DNA of 64,000 nucleotides from Buxus sempervirens (Eukaryota; Streptophyta; Magnoliopsida; Buxales; Buxaceae). The notes beneath the pieces are model-generated. The model ran no database searches, had not been told where the DNA came from, and was given only the letters and a program-made list of their open reading frames with translations. Below, one piece after another: positions 23,450-36,375 of the stretch (its first letter is position 1; each line of letters starts with the position of its first letter). Where the stretch lies: assembly GCA_947561395.2 (NCBI GenBank), contig OX387182.1, positions 49,531,949 through 49,595,948 on the forward strand, given 5' to 3'. A program made the translations under genes and the position numbers.

Positions 23450-24616
23450 GGGTGTTCGAATCTTTTCTAACAGTCTCCATATTGTTTTTGGTCACCCCCT
23501 TCCTCTCTTAGATCTTTCATTGAATACCTCTTAGAACTCTCTCGTAGTTACCTTCCAAGGCCTTCTCTTCACATGGCGAAACCATCTTAACCTACTCTTG
23601 TTTATCATATCATTTATTTGCTCGAATTCTAACTACTTTGGAATATGTTTGTTCCTTATCTTTCTTTGTCTTACCTCAAATTTCAATATCTTAGCAGTGC
23701 TTTTCCTATATATATGTTGCTTTTTTCTTGCCCAGTATTATGATCCATACACCCAACAAGTCTAATGACTCTTATAAAATTTTGATTTTAGTTTAAGGGG
23801 GACATTTCAATAATAACACCCTAGTTCCACAGTTTCACTTCTGAACCTAAGCCATATAGCTCCAGTATTATGTCCAACATTGTCATCAATATCTTCCTTC
23901 TTGTGAATAATTGTTCCAAAATAATGAATATCACAACTTGAGGAATCTCTTGATTCTCAATTCTTAACGTTGCTTCATATCTACAATTATGAAATAATTT
24001 TTTTGATCGGTAATAATAGGATATGTATTAATTAAAAAACTAAAGTCAGGGAACATGTACACCAAAAATGTACAGGAAGGGAAAAAACAAGCACTAGAGG
24101 CCCCTAAAATCCTCTCACATTAAATTATCCTGCAGGAGTAGACTGTTACTAGGATCCCTAGATGAGTCCCATAGCAAGATACAGCCAAGAGAGGACCTAA
24201 ACAATGCTCAAATAGATCTGAATTTGTCATAAAAAATTCTTACTTAGGGTTCTAAAATATTAAAGTCACGGTTTATATGCTTAGTCTTGGTTCGATTTAT
24301 TTTAAACCTTGATTCTCAGTTCTTAACATTGCTTCATCTCTACAATTATGCTCTATTGAAGTTATGCTTTATATGCTTAGTCTTAGTTTGACTTATTTTA
24401 AACCTTTTGATTACAATGTATTCCTCTATAACTCCAATTTGAATTTTCTCCTTCTCTAGTCTTGTTTAGAAGTTATATACTCCTGGACACCTTTTTGTTA
24501 TGCCTAGTTAATTCACCCATAGTTAAAGCAAAAAGGTAGGGGGATCATAGCTTGCCCTTCGTGTAAACTAATCGTTATTGGAATCTCATTTGTCCTATTA
24601 TCAATTATTCTTATTC
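23450..24616 (-). pseudogene. RTE-type LINE relic (reverse transcriptase C-terminal part)
   Basis: Minus-strand translation, broken by stops and shifts, shows in order EIPITISLHEGQAMIP (resembling the reverse transcriptase GLHQGS block, about 24600-24550), FKISQTKTKHIKHNF (about 24400-24345), a KKEDIDDNVGH-type segment (about 23910-23880) and NKSRLRWFRHVKRR (about 23610-23575). This succession is that of RTE-clade LINE C-termini. A later insertion beginning with poly-T and GATCGGTAATAAT (about 23997-24260, minus) splits it, and an ~85 bp piece is duplicated at 24272-24405. Non-functional. Confidence 0.6.
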
Positions 24617-27600
24617 TTGGGAGTTTGTTTGTGGTTTGGGACTTGGAGTGTCTTGTGGGGGAGGATTTGTCAGCTCCACCTTTTATCAGTTTTAAGTTCG
24701 CCAACATTGATGTTAATTGGCCTTGGTTTCTGTTGAGAATTTTTTGGCCATGTAGACCCTCCCTTCAAGAATCTTTTTGGGAGTGGATTAGAAACGCTAG
24801 GTGCTCTTGTGGTGTTCTGTGGTGTTTGATTGGGAACCTTCATGTTGTTAAGTTCTGTATTGCAAAAAGGTGTGGTAGGCATGGTAACAATAGGGGCATG
24901 AGAGGTGCTTTTCGAACCTGATTAACAATCTTGGGTTGGTGGTATGTTCTATTAGGGGTGCATGTTTTACTTGGTCTGACTTCAAGAGAACCCAGTTTGT
25001 AGTCGTCTTGATAGATTTCTGGCTTCCTATAAGTGGGATGAACACTTCAACATTGATATACGGCATGAGCTCCTAAAGCTATGCTTAATCACTGTTCCTA
25101 CTCAACTATACTGTGTCCTGCCCTGGAGGTCTTGTTCCTTACCATTCTGACAGCATGTAGCTGACACATAAGGATTTTAGCGGTTCGGGGGATAAGTGGT
25201 AGGCAGAGGGGAGAATGGTAAATTTTGACGGCCTGGTGTTAATTTTCATGCATATTTTAAAATATGTGGAGGGTAGAGTTAAGATTGGGACAATAACTCT
25301 TTTGGTAAAATCAATAATATCAAGAAGAGAAATAAACAGGTGGATCAAAGAAGGTGATGGAAATACAAGATTTTTTCTACAAACAGGTGGAGCTCAAGAG
25401 GGATCTTGAAATCACCCTGAGGAGAGAACAAATATGTTAGAGACAAAAATCTTGGGCTTTTCTGGATCAAAGATGGTGATAGAAACACTAAACTTTTCCA
25501 TAGATTGGATAACCACAGAACTAGGAAAAATCTTATTAGCAATTTGGTGGTGGATGCAGATCGCCTTGTGGAGGATGAGAGCATTTGTTAGACCATGGTT
25601 GATGGCTAGTCTCTATAAGATCATTGCTAAGGTAATTTCCTTCAGATTGCGAATTGTTATGGACACAATCATTGCTTATAATCAATTTGCTTTCATTAGA
25701 GGTGGGAAAATCTTGGATAATGTTCTCTTGGCAAATGAGTGCAGTGAATACAGAGAGAATTAATATACATGGGCTTTTCTGTAAGTTTGATATTGAAAAG
25801 ACTTATGACAAGGTGGAATAGGACTTCATTGAGTCGGCTTTAAGTTGGAAAGGGCTTGCCACTGGATGGGCAGGTGGTTCAATGGTTGTGTTCATAATCT
25901 TTCCTTCTATTTTTTAATGTGAATGGTCTGGTTAGGGCTTTCTTCATGTCTTCCAGAGATCTTTGTTAATGTTGCCCTTTATCCTCTTTGCTTGAAAAAA
26001 TGGATCATAAATTTTTTCGCTGGAAGAAAAACTACCTTTTCTTTGGAGGCAAGATTAGTAGTATCCAGGTTGTTATTTTTAATCTGCCAATTTATTCTAT
26101 TCCTTTTCAAAGTCCACATGGTGCCATAAAAAGGAAAAAAAAAGAAAAAAAAGAAGAGAAGAGACTCCAGAGGGATGTTTTGTGGGAGGGGTTGGCACAT
26201 AAAAAATATCATTTGTAGAGAGAGGGGGGAGAGAAAAAAATGGTGGCCTTAACTTGCGCAACACATCTACATGGAATTTGGCTCTATCAAGCAAATGTTT
26301 ATGGCAGTTTAGTATAGAGAGGAATAGCTTGTGAAGGAAATTCATTGTGAGTAAATATGGGGTCATAATGAACAAGTGGGATGTAAATCCTAAGGCGAAA
26401 ATCACTTGTTCAAGCCCTTGGAAATCCATTACCTCTTTGTTTTGATTTTTTTTCTCCTGACCAGATTTTAACATGGGTATTTGGTCGTGTATGACAGTAT
26501 GTTGTTTTTCTCAGACCTTTTGTGGGGGATAGGCCCCTTAAAAGCATGTTTCCCCATCGATTAGGTTAACCCTCAATAAAAATGCTTTAGTGTTTAATAC
26601 CTTATCTTGGTCTAATATCAGTCTCAACTGGAATCTAGCTTTCAAGAGGGAGCATAGGGTGCTGATTACTTTGAGCTTTCCACCTTTCTCAAGCTTCTTA
26701 AGGATGTCGAAGCTGTTCTTGATGTCCTTGAGACTTGCATTTGGTCCCTTGCGCTGAAGGTTATTTCTCCTTCAAATCCTCCATGTCTCATACTTGTAGT
26801 GATAGAGATATACCTCGTGCTCCTTTGTTGTTTGATCTATTTGGATTTCTCATGCGCCTCTGATAGAATTCTTCTATCGATCCCTCAAGCAATCTCTCAC
26901 CGTAAGTCAAGATAGAGATGGGTAAGAGAGAGAGTAGAAGATAGTGAAGAGAAGAATGGACAAGATAGAAATAGCGGTCTAGTTGTATTAATCTGTAAAC
27001 AAAACGAACAGCTCTAATGGAGGATATTCGAGAGACCTCCCCTCTCCCACTTTAGTTAACACAATTTCCATGCCCCCTCTCCTAACGATCTCCTCTTTTT
27101 GTTTCCTCGTAACTAACTCTGGGATCCCCCCTTTTCCCCAACAGACAATGTCCACATCATACATGTTATCATTCCCTACTGCTACACTAACTAATTCATA
27201 ACCAATTCAGCACCACTTCAGTTTCACGTGAGTCATCTCTTAGGCCATAGGGTTGGACCCCTGGAGGCTTGACGTAGCTGCTCTTCCTCTCCTTGTGTAC
27301 GTGAATCAGATTGGAGGCTTGCTGACCCTTGGGATCCCATTAGCCTCCTTGAGTTGGAACTTTATTTGGACTGCGTTACTGTTTAAACACGTCATTTGCT
27401 CCAAAAAAGAAAGCGGCATGCTGCTCTATCTCCTCGCATGTGTGTAATGTGTTAGAAGCATGGAGAGTTGATCAATTTTTCTTTATGGAGGTTTGGTGTC
27501 TGTTGGTGCCTTCTAGCTTGTATTATGGGCTCATTGGAACGGTGGAATTACACTCACCTTGGGAAGAGAGGAAAGATACTTTATGAATTACAATCTTATG

Positions 27601-28450
27601 CCATGTTATGGTGGTTTGGAAGGAAAGAAATAGTAGAATTTTTGAGGGTGTAAGCTCCACCTTGGAAGCAATATATAGGACTCCTTAAAATGCTTATTGC
27701 ATTTTATAGGCTCGTATATTTCCTAACTTCACTAATGTGTCCTTAACTGATATCATGTGCCAGTGGATCATGGGGATAGATTCTCACAGACCTTATAGGA
27801 AACCTAGTCTGAGCCGGAGGCCCCCTAGTGTGGTGTGGGGTGGATTAAGCTGGACTTCTATGGTAGCAGTATTGGGAATCCAAGCCTCTTAGGGATAGGT
27901 GGAACTTTTGGGGATGAACATGGAAGGATCAAATGTTCTTACTGGGGTCTCATTGGTGTGGCAAACTCCACTAAAGCAGAACTTATGGGCCTAATTTGGA
28001 ATTAAGGAAGGCTTCTTCGAAAGGTGTTAAAGACTCTTAGGTGGAAGGGGATTCCGTCAGTCATTACTTGAGTAATATGTGAATGACATGTGGCTCTTAG
28101 TTACCTAATATGGTTGGATAGGGTTGTTTCTAGTGGTTTGAATATCTCATTCCATCATGTGCTGAGATCAGCCAATGAATTAGTGGATAGTATAGCAAAA
28201 GAAGGCTGTAGAAGGCAAAACATATCATTTTAACTTGTGTTAAGATCAGCCAAAAAATTAGTAGATAGTTTTGCAAAAGAAGGTTGTGGAAGGCAAACCT
28301 TATCCTTGGACATTCTTGTTTAGGGTTGTTGGCTTTCTCCTTGTAACTGAACTGGAGTGGCATTGCATGTATGTCATGTTTTGATATTTTGGCACTCTTG
28401 TATTGCAGTTTATATTACCTACTTATATCTCAGTGATTTCTATTAAAAAA
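24617..28450 (+). pseudogene. L1-type LINE relic
   Basis: Plus-strand remnants appear in L1 order: an endonuclease-like part (about 24617-25085, with LDRFLASYKWDEHFN near 25005-25050), reverse transcriptase (about 25590-25800, with SLYKIIAKVISFRLR and NQFAFIRGGKILDNVLLANE), a downstream RQRDVLWEGLAHKKYHL-like segment (about 26165-26215), zinc-ribbon-like sequence (27250-27650) and an RNase H-like end with ANELVDSIAKEG (about 28173-28208). The end at about 28436-28447 is a short A-tract. Many stops and shifts; a copia-like LTR lies inside. It abuts the opposed RTE relic. Confidence 0.65.
26845..27143 (-). mobile_element. copia-like LTR remnant with primer-binding site
   Basis: On the minus strand a segment opening TGTTGGGGAAAAGG (27143) runs through CT-rich sequence to TATCAGAGGCGCATGAG (about 26866-26850), which resembles an LTR end followed by the initiator-tRNA-Met primer site common in Ty1/copia elements. 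About 200 bp of possible gag leader follows. No second LTR or target duplication is seen, so this is a truncated remnant inside the L1 relic. Confidence 0.35.
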
Positions 28451-29220
28451 AGATTTTTATCTTCAACTTTACATAATCTATAAGTAGCCAAATGGTTTTT
28501 TCTCCCTTAAAAATAATGTTGCTCGTCATATCCGTACTCTTTCTTGAGCTTAGAGTGAGCCCCTTGAAAATCTGTCTACTTCTATGAGAACCATAATTTC
28601 CAACTTTTGTCTTGAGGGCTCCTCGATACTCCACAAAAACTATGTTATATTGGGTTTGTGCTCAATCAAGGATATGATATTAACAGAGGTTGTGAAATTT
28701 TGTACGAGTTAATTTCCCAATTGTTTGGTGGTTCTTCCAAAGAAATAAAAAAATAATAAAGGAAGAAAAAGGCTCAAATATTCTATTGATGCAATTAAAA
28801 ACTAGGGACTAGGTTAAAGATCGGTGAGATTAAATTAGCGACTTTCACACGATTAAAGTGCTTTAATAAACTCCTTGTATAAGTTCATGGTTGACTACTT
28901 TCCCCATAATTACTATTTGGATTTGCCTATGGAATCTTGCTTTAGATGGCACCATAAGCTGCAATGTGTAATATTTCTTGTAGAATACTGGATAGGAAGA
29001 TCAGATTAGGTGAGGCTGGTCTTGGAAACCCTGGTTGTATTTTTCGTAATGTTTCTTTGCAGCATCTTCTTTATGGAGAATTTTGGATTTTGGACATTGA
29101 TATCCTATTATAGATTTGAAATTTCATCCCCTTTTTCCAGGATGTAACTTTTTTGTGGTGATTTTGCTTGATTCATGTTTTTGAGCTTTTTTCTTTTAAA
29201 TCCATTTTGCATCATGGATG
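28451..29220. other. intergenic DNA, no gene seen
   Basis: No supported gene or bounded element on either strand. Confidence 0.35.
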
Positions 29221-29312
29221 CCTGTCAGCTTGTGGAGGTAAGGCTGCTTACATTAGACCCTCCCCAGATCCTGTGCTGTGGCGGGAGCCTCGTGCACTGG
29301 GCTAGCCCTTTC
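29221..29312 (+). mobile_element. 5'-truncated Au-SINE-like insertion
   Basis: The segment reads GTAAGGCTGCTTACATTAGA ... CCTCCCCAGATCC ... GGGAGCCTCGTGCACTGGG, the conserved 3' part of the Au SINE family, and ends in GCCCTTT. It is flanked by perfect 13 bp copies of TGCATCATGGATG (29208-29220 and 29313-29325). The tRNA-derived head is missing. Family name is from recall of its conserved tail. Confidence 0.8.
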
Positions 29313-29325
29313 TGCATCATGGATG

Positions 29326-32300
29326 GTTATTTCTAAGGGATTGTGTTAGCAAAATATAGAAAAGACAAGGAAAACTAGTGGAAATTGAAAGTGGGTCAAG
29401 CTTCAGTATATGCTAAGAGGGTGCCTTTTCTTTGTATAGTAATATAGATGACACAAGATTTTTTGATCATGCAAAAAGAGGAATGGCTAGTTAGAGGTAG
29501 ATTAATTTTGCAGAATGTTGGGGGCAGGAGTTGCTGTAATTAGGATTACTCCCCTCGCATACTATGTCTGCTTTTCAAGTGAAAGAAATTTTGATTAAGT
29601 GGCTAAATGTATGCTCCTTGAAATCCCATGTGTTTTTCTTTGAAGTCATCTCTCTAAATTCTGTGAACATTGTTAAGAAAATTTTTATGTTTAGTTGTGA
29701 GAGAGCTTGTGAATATCTATTATCATCTAAAGAGTGTTGAGTGACTCCAAATTTTGTTAGGTTAATCGTTTATTTGGTGTTTATCTTTGAAAGGCAGTTA
29801 TAAGCATTTACGGTCACTGTGTGAAAGAAGTAAAATATCTTCCAATTTGGTGGCGTTGATTTGATTGCTCGTGTTGTCCAAATGGTAAAATCCACCGCTT
29901 CATTGAGGAAGTGGACGGAGGAGAGACGTATATTTGTATCTTAGTAAGTTCTTTTGAATCCTTGTTTAGATGATACTTCCTTGAGCCTACTCTAATCTAG
30001 AAGACCATAATGCCTTCAAAACAGCGTTTTTTCTGTGGATAAAAATTCTTGATAATGTCATAGTTGTACTTCCTTTCCACTGATCATCTCATAGTTTAGG
30101 CAAGTTGGAAAGTAACAAGCGGTTGAACTTTGGATGATAAGAAAAGAGAGGTGGAATCCATGCACTTGGACTACTGCCATGCCATTGGTCCTTTATGTCT
30201 GTAGGGTTTAGGATTCCAATTTTTGCTTCTTGTGGGCATGGAAAATTCATGCTATGATAGGCAAAGCTATATTTGTCTCATGTCTCAACCAATGTGTATC
30301 ATTTCATGAGGGAGTGGTATGAAAACCTTCTTTGGTAGCTATAATAAAATCAAGGGAGAGATTGGTTTTTGTTGAATCCTAGTACATATTGGCCAATTAT
30401 TCTAGGTTTTGGTGAAGAATCTGTTGATCAGATTTCAATGATAAAACTGTGCATTTTTTTAATAACATAATAATAGACAGTGATAGTTGACAAAATCTGT
30501 TTCTATGTTTCTCAACCTTTTATTTTTCTTCCCCCTTTTTCATTTTATTTGTTTAACTTTTCCCTTCCAAGCATTGCATCTCCTGTCAGCCATACACATA
30601 CAGATTACACAGCAATACTCCCTGTTCTTTTGTCAAATCTTTGCAAAAGGGAAAGGAAAAAAGGGTTCTGGTTGTGATGGATGCATATATGTTGGTTGAA
30701 GTTGGGACATCCAGAATTGAGAATTTCTTGGCTGAATGAGAGATTCCAGATCTTCCTATTGCCATCTATTTTGTGTGGTCTAAATGTTTCCCTTTTATTC
30801 TGTGGAGTGTTGTGCTCTTTGTTGTCCAAACCACCTGGATGCTGTCAAAATTGTGTGCTTCCTTTTGCTTCCCATCTTTTCCCCGTCACCGAAATTTTGT
30901 CATTATATTTGGAATGGTTTGTGGGTTCCTAGGGTTGTTTGTGCTCTTAGTCGACTCACATCTGAACTCAACAATTTATTTGTTCCTATGGAAGTTGCAA
31001 TAGGTTTGTAATAAGAAAGAGGGGTAGCACCAAACTATCTACGACTGTTACCTCTTTGTATTTGTTGGTGCTTCTATTTAGCGGTGCCAAATTAATGATA
31101 ATTTTTATTCATTAAGTCATTTTCTGGTCAACCTTATTTCACTAATCTCTGAGACCCATTTTGAACTTGAAAATATCAACCGGCCTGCTCTCCTGTAAAT
31201 GATTTACACTGAGAAATGGCATTCCATTCTGTTCAGATTGTTTCTCTAATCAGTGAATTTTTGTGGAGTCTTAAAGACAACAGCAAAGGATAATTGATAT
31301 AGATGTACTTTGCAAGCTTTATTTAGTTTTAAATAATTTTTTTGAAGTATAAACAATGTAGCTGACAAGGATCTAGCCAATATGTGTATGTATTGTCTTT
31401 CATCTATGGTACTCCAGGTTTTGAATGACCTAGAAGTTTTATCAGTTGATTAATGGTGCTTTTAATATTCATGCTGGGAGGAGGAAATAATTTTTCTGAT
31501 CAATCAAAATTTTAATTAATTTGTTTGGTCTCTTTTGTTTTGCATATTTTTGATGATATTGGTAGTTTCCTGTTCTGCTATTGCAGTGGTCAAAAACTTT
31601 GAATTTGTTCATTCCTAATATTTCTTTTTCTGTGTTTTGCAGATGGGAGGTATGTCTTACCCCATGGAAAACAATGGATAACAGGCACTACTTATTCCCT
31701 CAGATGGTAAAGGATGCTTAATGGTAAAATGCCTTTGCTTTCTGGTTTATCATATCTTTACCTGCACGGGACACATGATGTGTTGATTGAAGATCAATGT
31801 GGTTCTTGAGGAGCATACCACCAACAGAGAAAGAACTACTTTGTTCAGAATATGCTACTTATTGCAGCTATATGGTTAAATGCTCCTATTGAGTCATCCA
31901 GAAGGCTTTTGTAGGGACTACAACCTTGGGGGTTCTCAGTACGGCTATCTGCAGGCATAATGATATTCTGCACAAGAGCTTCTTGGTTCTTTTATTGCAA
32001 AACATGCGGCCGTCAAGGGAATGGCGAGCAGCAGAGAGGGATGGTTGGACGATGGAATAGAGAGAAAAATAATGTTTATGATTTCAGGTTCTTGGAATAG
32101 AGAGTGACAATGGGTTGTTAAACGAGGGTGGCAGTGAGCGAGTCCAGTTTTTGGGAACTTGATGAGCCTGTAATTTCAAGGAGATGCAATGGGCAAGCGC
32201 AACCTAATCCAAGTCGGGGAAAAGCCAACAAACTATTTCGATGGACAAACCTGTTTTTGATTGGCTAGAACACTCTAGAGAGATTGGGTTTAAGAAGTTT

Positions 32301-33480
32301 TAGATATGGTGATGCTACACGAATGAACACTGTTTGAACCTCAGGGAAAACTGTCAGAGCAGGCTGGTGGGTGCCTGGGACGATGGGGGGTGAGGCAGGT
32401 TTCACGGATTGCTCGTTTTCGAAAATCTCACTAAATATGGATACTGCTTGTTAAACCTCACGAAACTTGTAGCATGCAAGCAATTTGCATAAATGCAGGT
32501 TGCACTGTTCGCACAATTTGTATAAATACTTTAGTGATCCTAGTTTCCTTTTTAGTCATCCTCTCTAAAGTATTTATTTTTGTTCGTATACCTAGCATAT
32601 CCTATTCTATAATTTTTAATTTCAAAATATCATTATTCATTATAGCCGTGTAGCATTTTTAAACAATAAAAATCCCACTAAATTAGAGTTCTCTAATAAT
32701 ATGTTAATAAGTGAGTCATATAATAAAATTATTATTACTGGTTTAAATATATCCTAAAATAATAGTTGGTCCATCACTAAGCACATAAATGATTATCATA
32801 AACAAATAAATAAGGCCTTACTCCATATCATACAATAAAAAAAAAGTACCACTTTTTATTATTCTTAAACAAATTTATAAAAATTTCTAAAAGTAATGAT
32901 TAAAAATCCTTAAAGAAATTTATAAAAATTTTATTACATAATTTTAATTTTAGTGAATTTACACTATAAAATTTTTTAATATCATAAAACTTTTCCTTAA
33001 GATAGTAATTAAGAATGATACTTTATATTAGTGTAATTATTTTTTTCAGGTTTCAATATGTTATGTTTTTTACAAAATTATCTAGTAGTAATGAAATTTA
33101 ATAGAAAGTACCACTTTTTCTTATTCCCGTGTAAAATTTTCCTCCAATAAAATCCAATAAAATTAAAAAATCAATTCCAGTAGAATCAATAATGATTGAT
33201 CATTAATTGTAAAAAATAAAAATTTATCTTAAATAATTCAACAAAACGTGCTTAACTAAAATTATTTTTTTGCTGTTAATTTATCTGAAATAATTTTTAT
33301 ATTTTCATCTAGACAAGTTGGCTAATTAGCATTCTTGGTTTCACTAAAAAAAAAAAAAGAGAGAAAAAATTAACATAGAGGTAGGTCTTAGCTTTCGATG
33401 GCAAGAAGAGAAACCTATAATTTCAATTTTTGTTTACTGTAACAATTGTTTCTAGCTCTCTGTTTCCTTCCAACCAAATT
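29326..33480. other. intergenic DNA, no gene seen
   Basis: No supported gene. The last ~700 bp is very AT-rich. A possible short exon-like stretch after TGTTTTGCAG near 31642 (encodes MGGMSYPMENNG then stop) has no partner exons I can identify. At 33311-33352 lies a ~42 bp word shared with 41754-41795. Confidence 0.35.
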
Positions 33481-33803
33481 TCTTTTGATTGGATAGCACA
33501 CGTGTCACGCTATAATTGGTCAACATAACAAATCAGTATTCTCTTTGATTCGTAGACAAAGAGATAGAACCCAGACCAGTGTGATGGGTGGCTTAAGCCA
33601 TGTGGACATAACAAACTCCCAAATTGCATCAACCAATGGGAAGTCAAATAGAGATATCCAAAGATAAGGACCCTTTTCCTCTCTAGTCCTATTAATACAA
33701 CCCATAAACTTACATCCACAAGCATCTCCTTGTTTCTCTTCTGTTGTGTACCTTGTAATATTTACTTCTATTATTTTTTTTTCCTATTCATTTCACTCCT
33801 ACC
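33481..33803 (+). promoter_or_regulatory. light-type promoter and leader of Lhcb1
   Basis: Upstream of the Lhcb1 start are a G-box CACGTG (33499-33504), CCAAT boxes (for example AACCAATGGG at 33631-33640), an I-box-like GATAAG (33663-33668) and a TATA-like TATTAATA (33690-33697). This G-box, CCAAT, I-box, TATA order is typical of light-regulated CAB genes. The 5'UTR would be roughly 75-85 bases, ending TCCTACC before the ATG. Confidence 0.7.
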
Positions 33804-34607
33804 ATGGCTGCTTCAACAATGGCTCTCTCGTCTCCTTCTCTCGCCGGAAGGGCAGTGAAGCTCGCCCCATCCGCCTCCGAGCTTATCGGCGAGGGAAGAG
33901 TCGCCATGAGAAAATCTGTAGCCAGGCCCAAGCCCGTTTCTTCTGGTAGCCCTTGGTATGGACCGGACCGAGTCCAGTACTTGGGCCCATTCTCTGGTGA
34001 GCCCCCATCTTACCTAACGGGTGAATTCCCCGGTGACTATGGGTGGGACACTGCAGGCCTCTCGACCGACCCGGAGACCTTTGCCAAGAACCGTGAGCTC
34101 GAGGTCATCCATTGTAGATGGGCCATGCTTGGGGCTCTTGGATGCGTTTTCCCTGAGCTCCTCGCTCGCAATGGCGTCAAGTTCGGCGAGGCCGTATGGT
34201 TTAAGGCCGGTGCACAAATTTTCAGTGAGGGTGGGCTGGACTACTTGGGCAACCCAAACTTAGTGCATGCCCAAAGCATTCTAGCCATCTGGGCTACACA
34301 AGTTATCTTGATGGGTGCAGTTGAGGGCTACCGGGTTGCCGGGGGTCCACTTGGTGAGGTGACTGACCCTCTTTATCCGGGAGGCAGCTTTGATCCACTT
34401 GGACTTGCTGATGATCCGGAGGCTTTTGCTGAGCTGAAGGTGAAGGAGATCAAGAATGGCAGACTGGCAATGTTCTCCATGTTTGGGTTCTTTGTTCAGG
34501 CCATTGTAACCGGAAAAGGACCTTTGGAGAACCTCGCCGACCACCTCGCCGACCCAGTTAACAACAATGCTTGGGCTTATGCCACAAACTTTGTTCCCGG
34601 AAAGTAG
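33804..34607 (+). CDS. LHCB1: chlorophyll a/b-binding protein, LHCII type I (Lhcb1)
   Basis: Intronless 267-codon frame, the usual Lhcb1 length. Residues 1-35 are a Ser/Ala-rich chloroplast transit peptide; the mature protein begins near [15 protein letters not shown] (51-56) is the trimerisation motif of LHCII. The three membrane helices are visible: helix B with [16 protein letters not shown], helix C with [20 protein letters not shown], and helix A with [20 protein letters not shown]; their E, H, N and R residues ligate chlorophylls and form the inter-helix salt bridges. The C-terminus is [10 protein letters not shown]. It binds chlorophyll a, b and xanthophylls in the thylakoid as the major photosystem II antenna. 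GC-rich codon use contrasts with the AT-rich flanks. Appears fully functional; Lhcb1 is normally a small multigene family. Confidence 0.97.
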   Translation: MAASTMALSSPSLAGRAVKLAPSASELIGEGRVAMRKSVARPKPVSSGSPWYGPDRVQYLGPFSGEPPSYLTGEFPGDYGWDTAGLSTDPETFAKNRELEVIHCRWAMLGALGCVFPELLARNGVKFGEAVWFKAGAQIFSEGGLDYLGNPNLVHAQSILAIWATQVILMGAVEGYRVAGGPLGEVTDPLYPGGSFDPLGLADDPEAFAELKVKEIKNGRLAMFSMFGFFVQAIVTGKGPLENLADHLADPVNNNAWAYATNFVPGK

Positions 34608-35526
34608 ACAAGGAAGAAGAAGTCCTTTGCCATGAATGTGGGTTTGAGATTGTGCAGATGATGTGAATTAATTCAAATTTAATGCAGAATTTGTGAATTT
34701 TGTGACCTTTCTTAGCCAGTTTACAGCCTCTCGATTTCTTTATTTCTTAACTCAACTGCATGGTCGATTTTTATGTACCTCACACTCAGTAGTCAGTACT
34801 AATTCCTTGGTACAATTCAGGTTGCATCTAAGCATCAATTGTTCTGGTGGAGAAGCCATCAATTGTGTCTGGGTTGAACCCAACCTGATCCTGGCCCACC
34901 CCATGTCTCATTCAAGTATATAATTTATAAAAAAAAAATATAGATTTTAGAAGTAATAAGATGACATGGACTACTTATAACATATAAGTATATAACATGT
35001 TTGCACCACCGTTTCTAGACCCAAGTGCCCAATTGGGCCATTGGGCTCACATTAACCCTTGGAATGTTCTATAACATGGAACCTTCAAGGTTCTATAACA
35101 TGGAGAAATAACCTAGGGAAAAGTTAGTAAGGGTATCAGGGATTACCCTCCCTACAAACATGAGAAAACTTTGAAAGAATGATGATTAATGTTTGATTTG
35201 ATGGGCATAATATTCAAAGTTGAATGGGCCATAATATTTATTGTTATTAAGCAAACTCTATTGAATATTGCAAGATTTTAGTCGACCTTTTTAGTTACTA
35301 AAAGTAATCTTTTGAAAATTTGATAAATATTCCTCTATCCTACAAAAACTACCTACCCAAACGCTCATATCTTATCAAGTAATTACCCATGTGTATATCC
35401 TGCACAAATTAAACTACACCTAAAAATTCCACATTAACTAACTATTATGCATACACTACTTTAGCTTATAAGGAAGACCATGGCCTTGTTTTCTTGTATA
35501 AAAGACAGTTTCTTCTAAATTTCTTC
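34608..35526. other. Lhcb1 3'UTR and downstream intergenic DNA
   Basis: The first ~200-300 bases are the probable 3'UTR. At about 35335-35460 lies a segment repeated in reverse at about 41830-41950. No other gene. Confidence 0.45.
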
Positions 35527-35698
35527 GACTGTGTTTGGAACCTGGATTTGGGGAGAAAAGAAAAGAAAATATTAATTTTTTTTCTCTCGGTTTGACCGAA
35601 GGAAAATTAGATTTTCTCTTTTCTTTCTCTCCAATAATTTTCTCTACAAAAAGGTAGAGATTTTGAAAGAAAAAAAAAGTTCACCATCACCTATTACT

Positions 35699-36217
35699 AA
35701 GACTGGCAATGGGTTGGATATATATATATATATATATCCGAATCCGATCCGAAAATCTCGAATTCGGATATGAGATATAGATCTGTGGTTCAGATACGGA
35801 TATCGGATTTCGGATTCGACCGAATTCGGATCTGTCCATATCCAATCTGAATAGGATCCGAACCGAAATCAACATATACTTTTCATTAAACCATCGATAA
35901 ACTTTGTATAAACCATAGTTGAACCATCCTTACTCATGTCTTGCTTTAATATTTATACGACTCATTAGTTTTGATAGTTAAAATTTGCTTTAATAGTTAA
36001 ACTTGACTTTTGAGTTTTAAGTTTAAATCGAATCTAATTCAGATTTTGGTTATTTATTCGGTCGAATTTCGAATTCGGATACAATATGTAAATTCGGTTT
36101 CGAATTCGGATTCACGTATAAAAGATTCGTCGGATTTTGGATATAGGATTTTTATTTTCGATTCGGATTCGGATCATGGTAGATCTATATCGTATTTGAT
36201 CCATTGCTAGCCCTACT
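35699..36217. mobile_element. hAT-like MITE nested in the Harbinger-like MITE
   Basis: Ends AGACTGGCAATGGGTT and (reversed) AGGGCTAGCAATGGATCA are inverted repeats. The body is dense in GAATTCGGAT words, in both orientations, and starts with a short (TA)n. Flanks CTATTACT and CTTATTACT are near-identical, suggesting an 8 bp duplication. Confidence 0.65.
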
Positions 36218-36375
36218 TATTACTACTCACACCACCTACCCACCCCACTACTGTCACCATTCGCCACCACCACCACCACCACCACCGCCTACCACCACCT
36301 ACCACCGCCAACCATCGCCGCTGCTGCTACTGCCACCCCACCAACACCCACCCCTCCCACTCACTCACCACCACC
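36218..36375 (+). repeat. (CAC)n-rich low-complexity tract
   Basis: CCACCACCAC-type repeats, next to the nested MITE. They encode only artefactual Pro/His/Thr runs. Confidence 0.7.

Noticed and set aside
29871..29910. tRNA-like GTCCAAATGGTAAAATCCACCGC
   Set aside because: No matching acceptor stem or T-arm could be drawn around it.
31640..31690. Exon-like stretch MGGMSYPMENNG after a good splice acceptor
   Set aside because: No upstream exon could be linked to it and the peptide is too short to identify.
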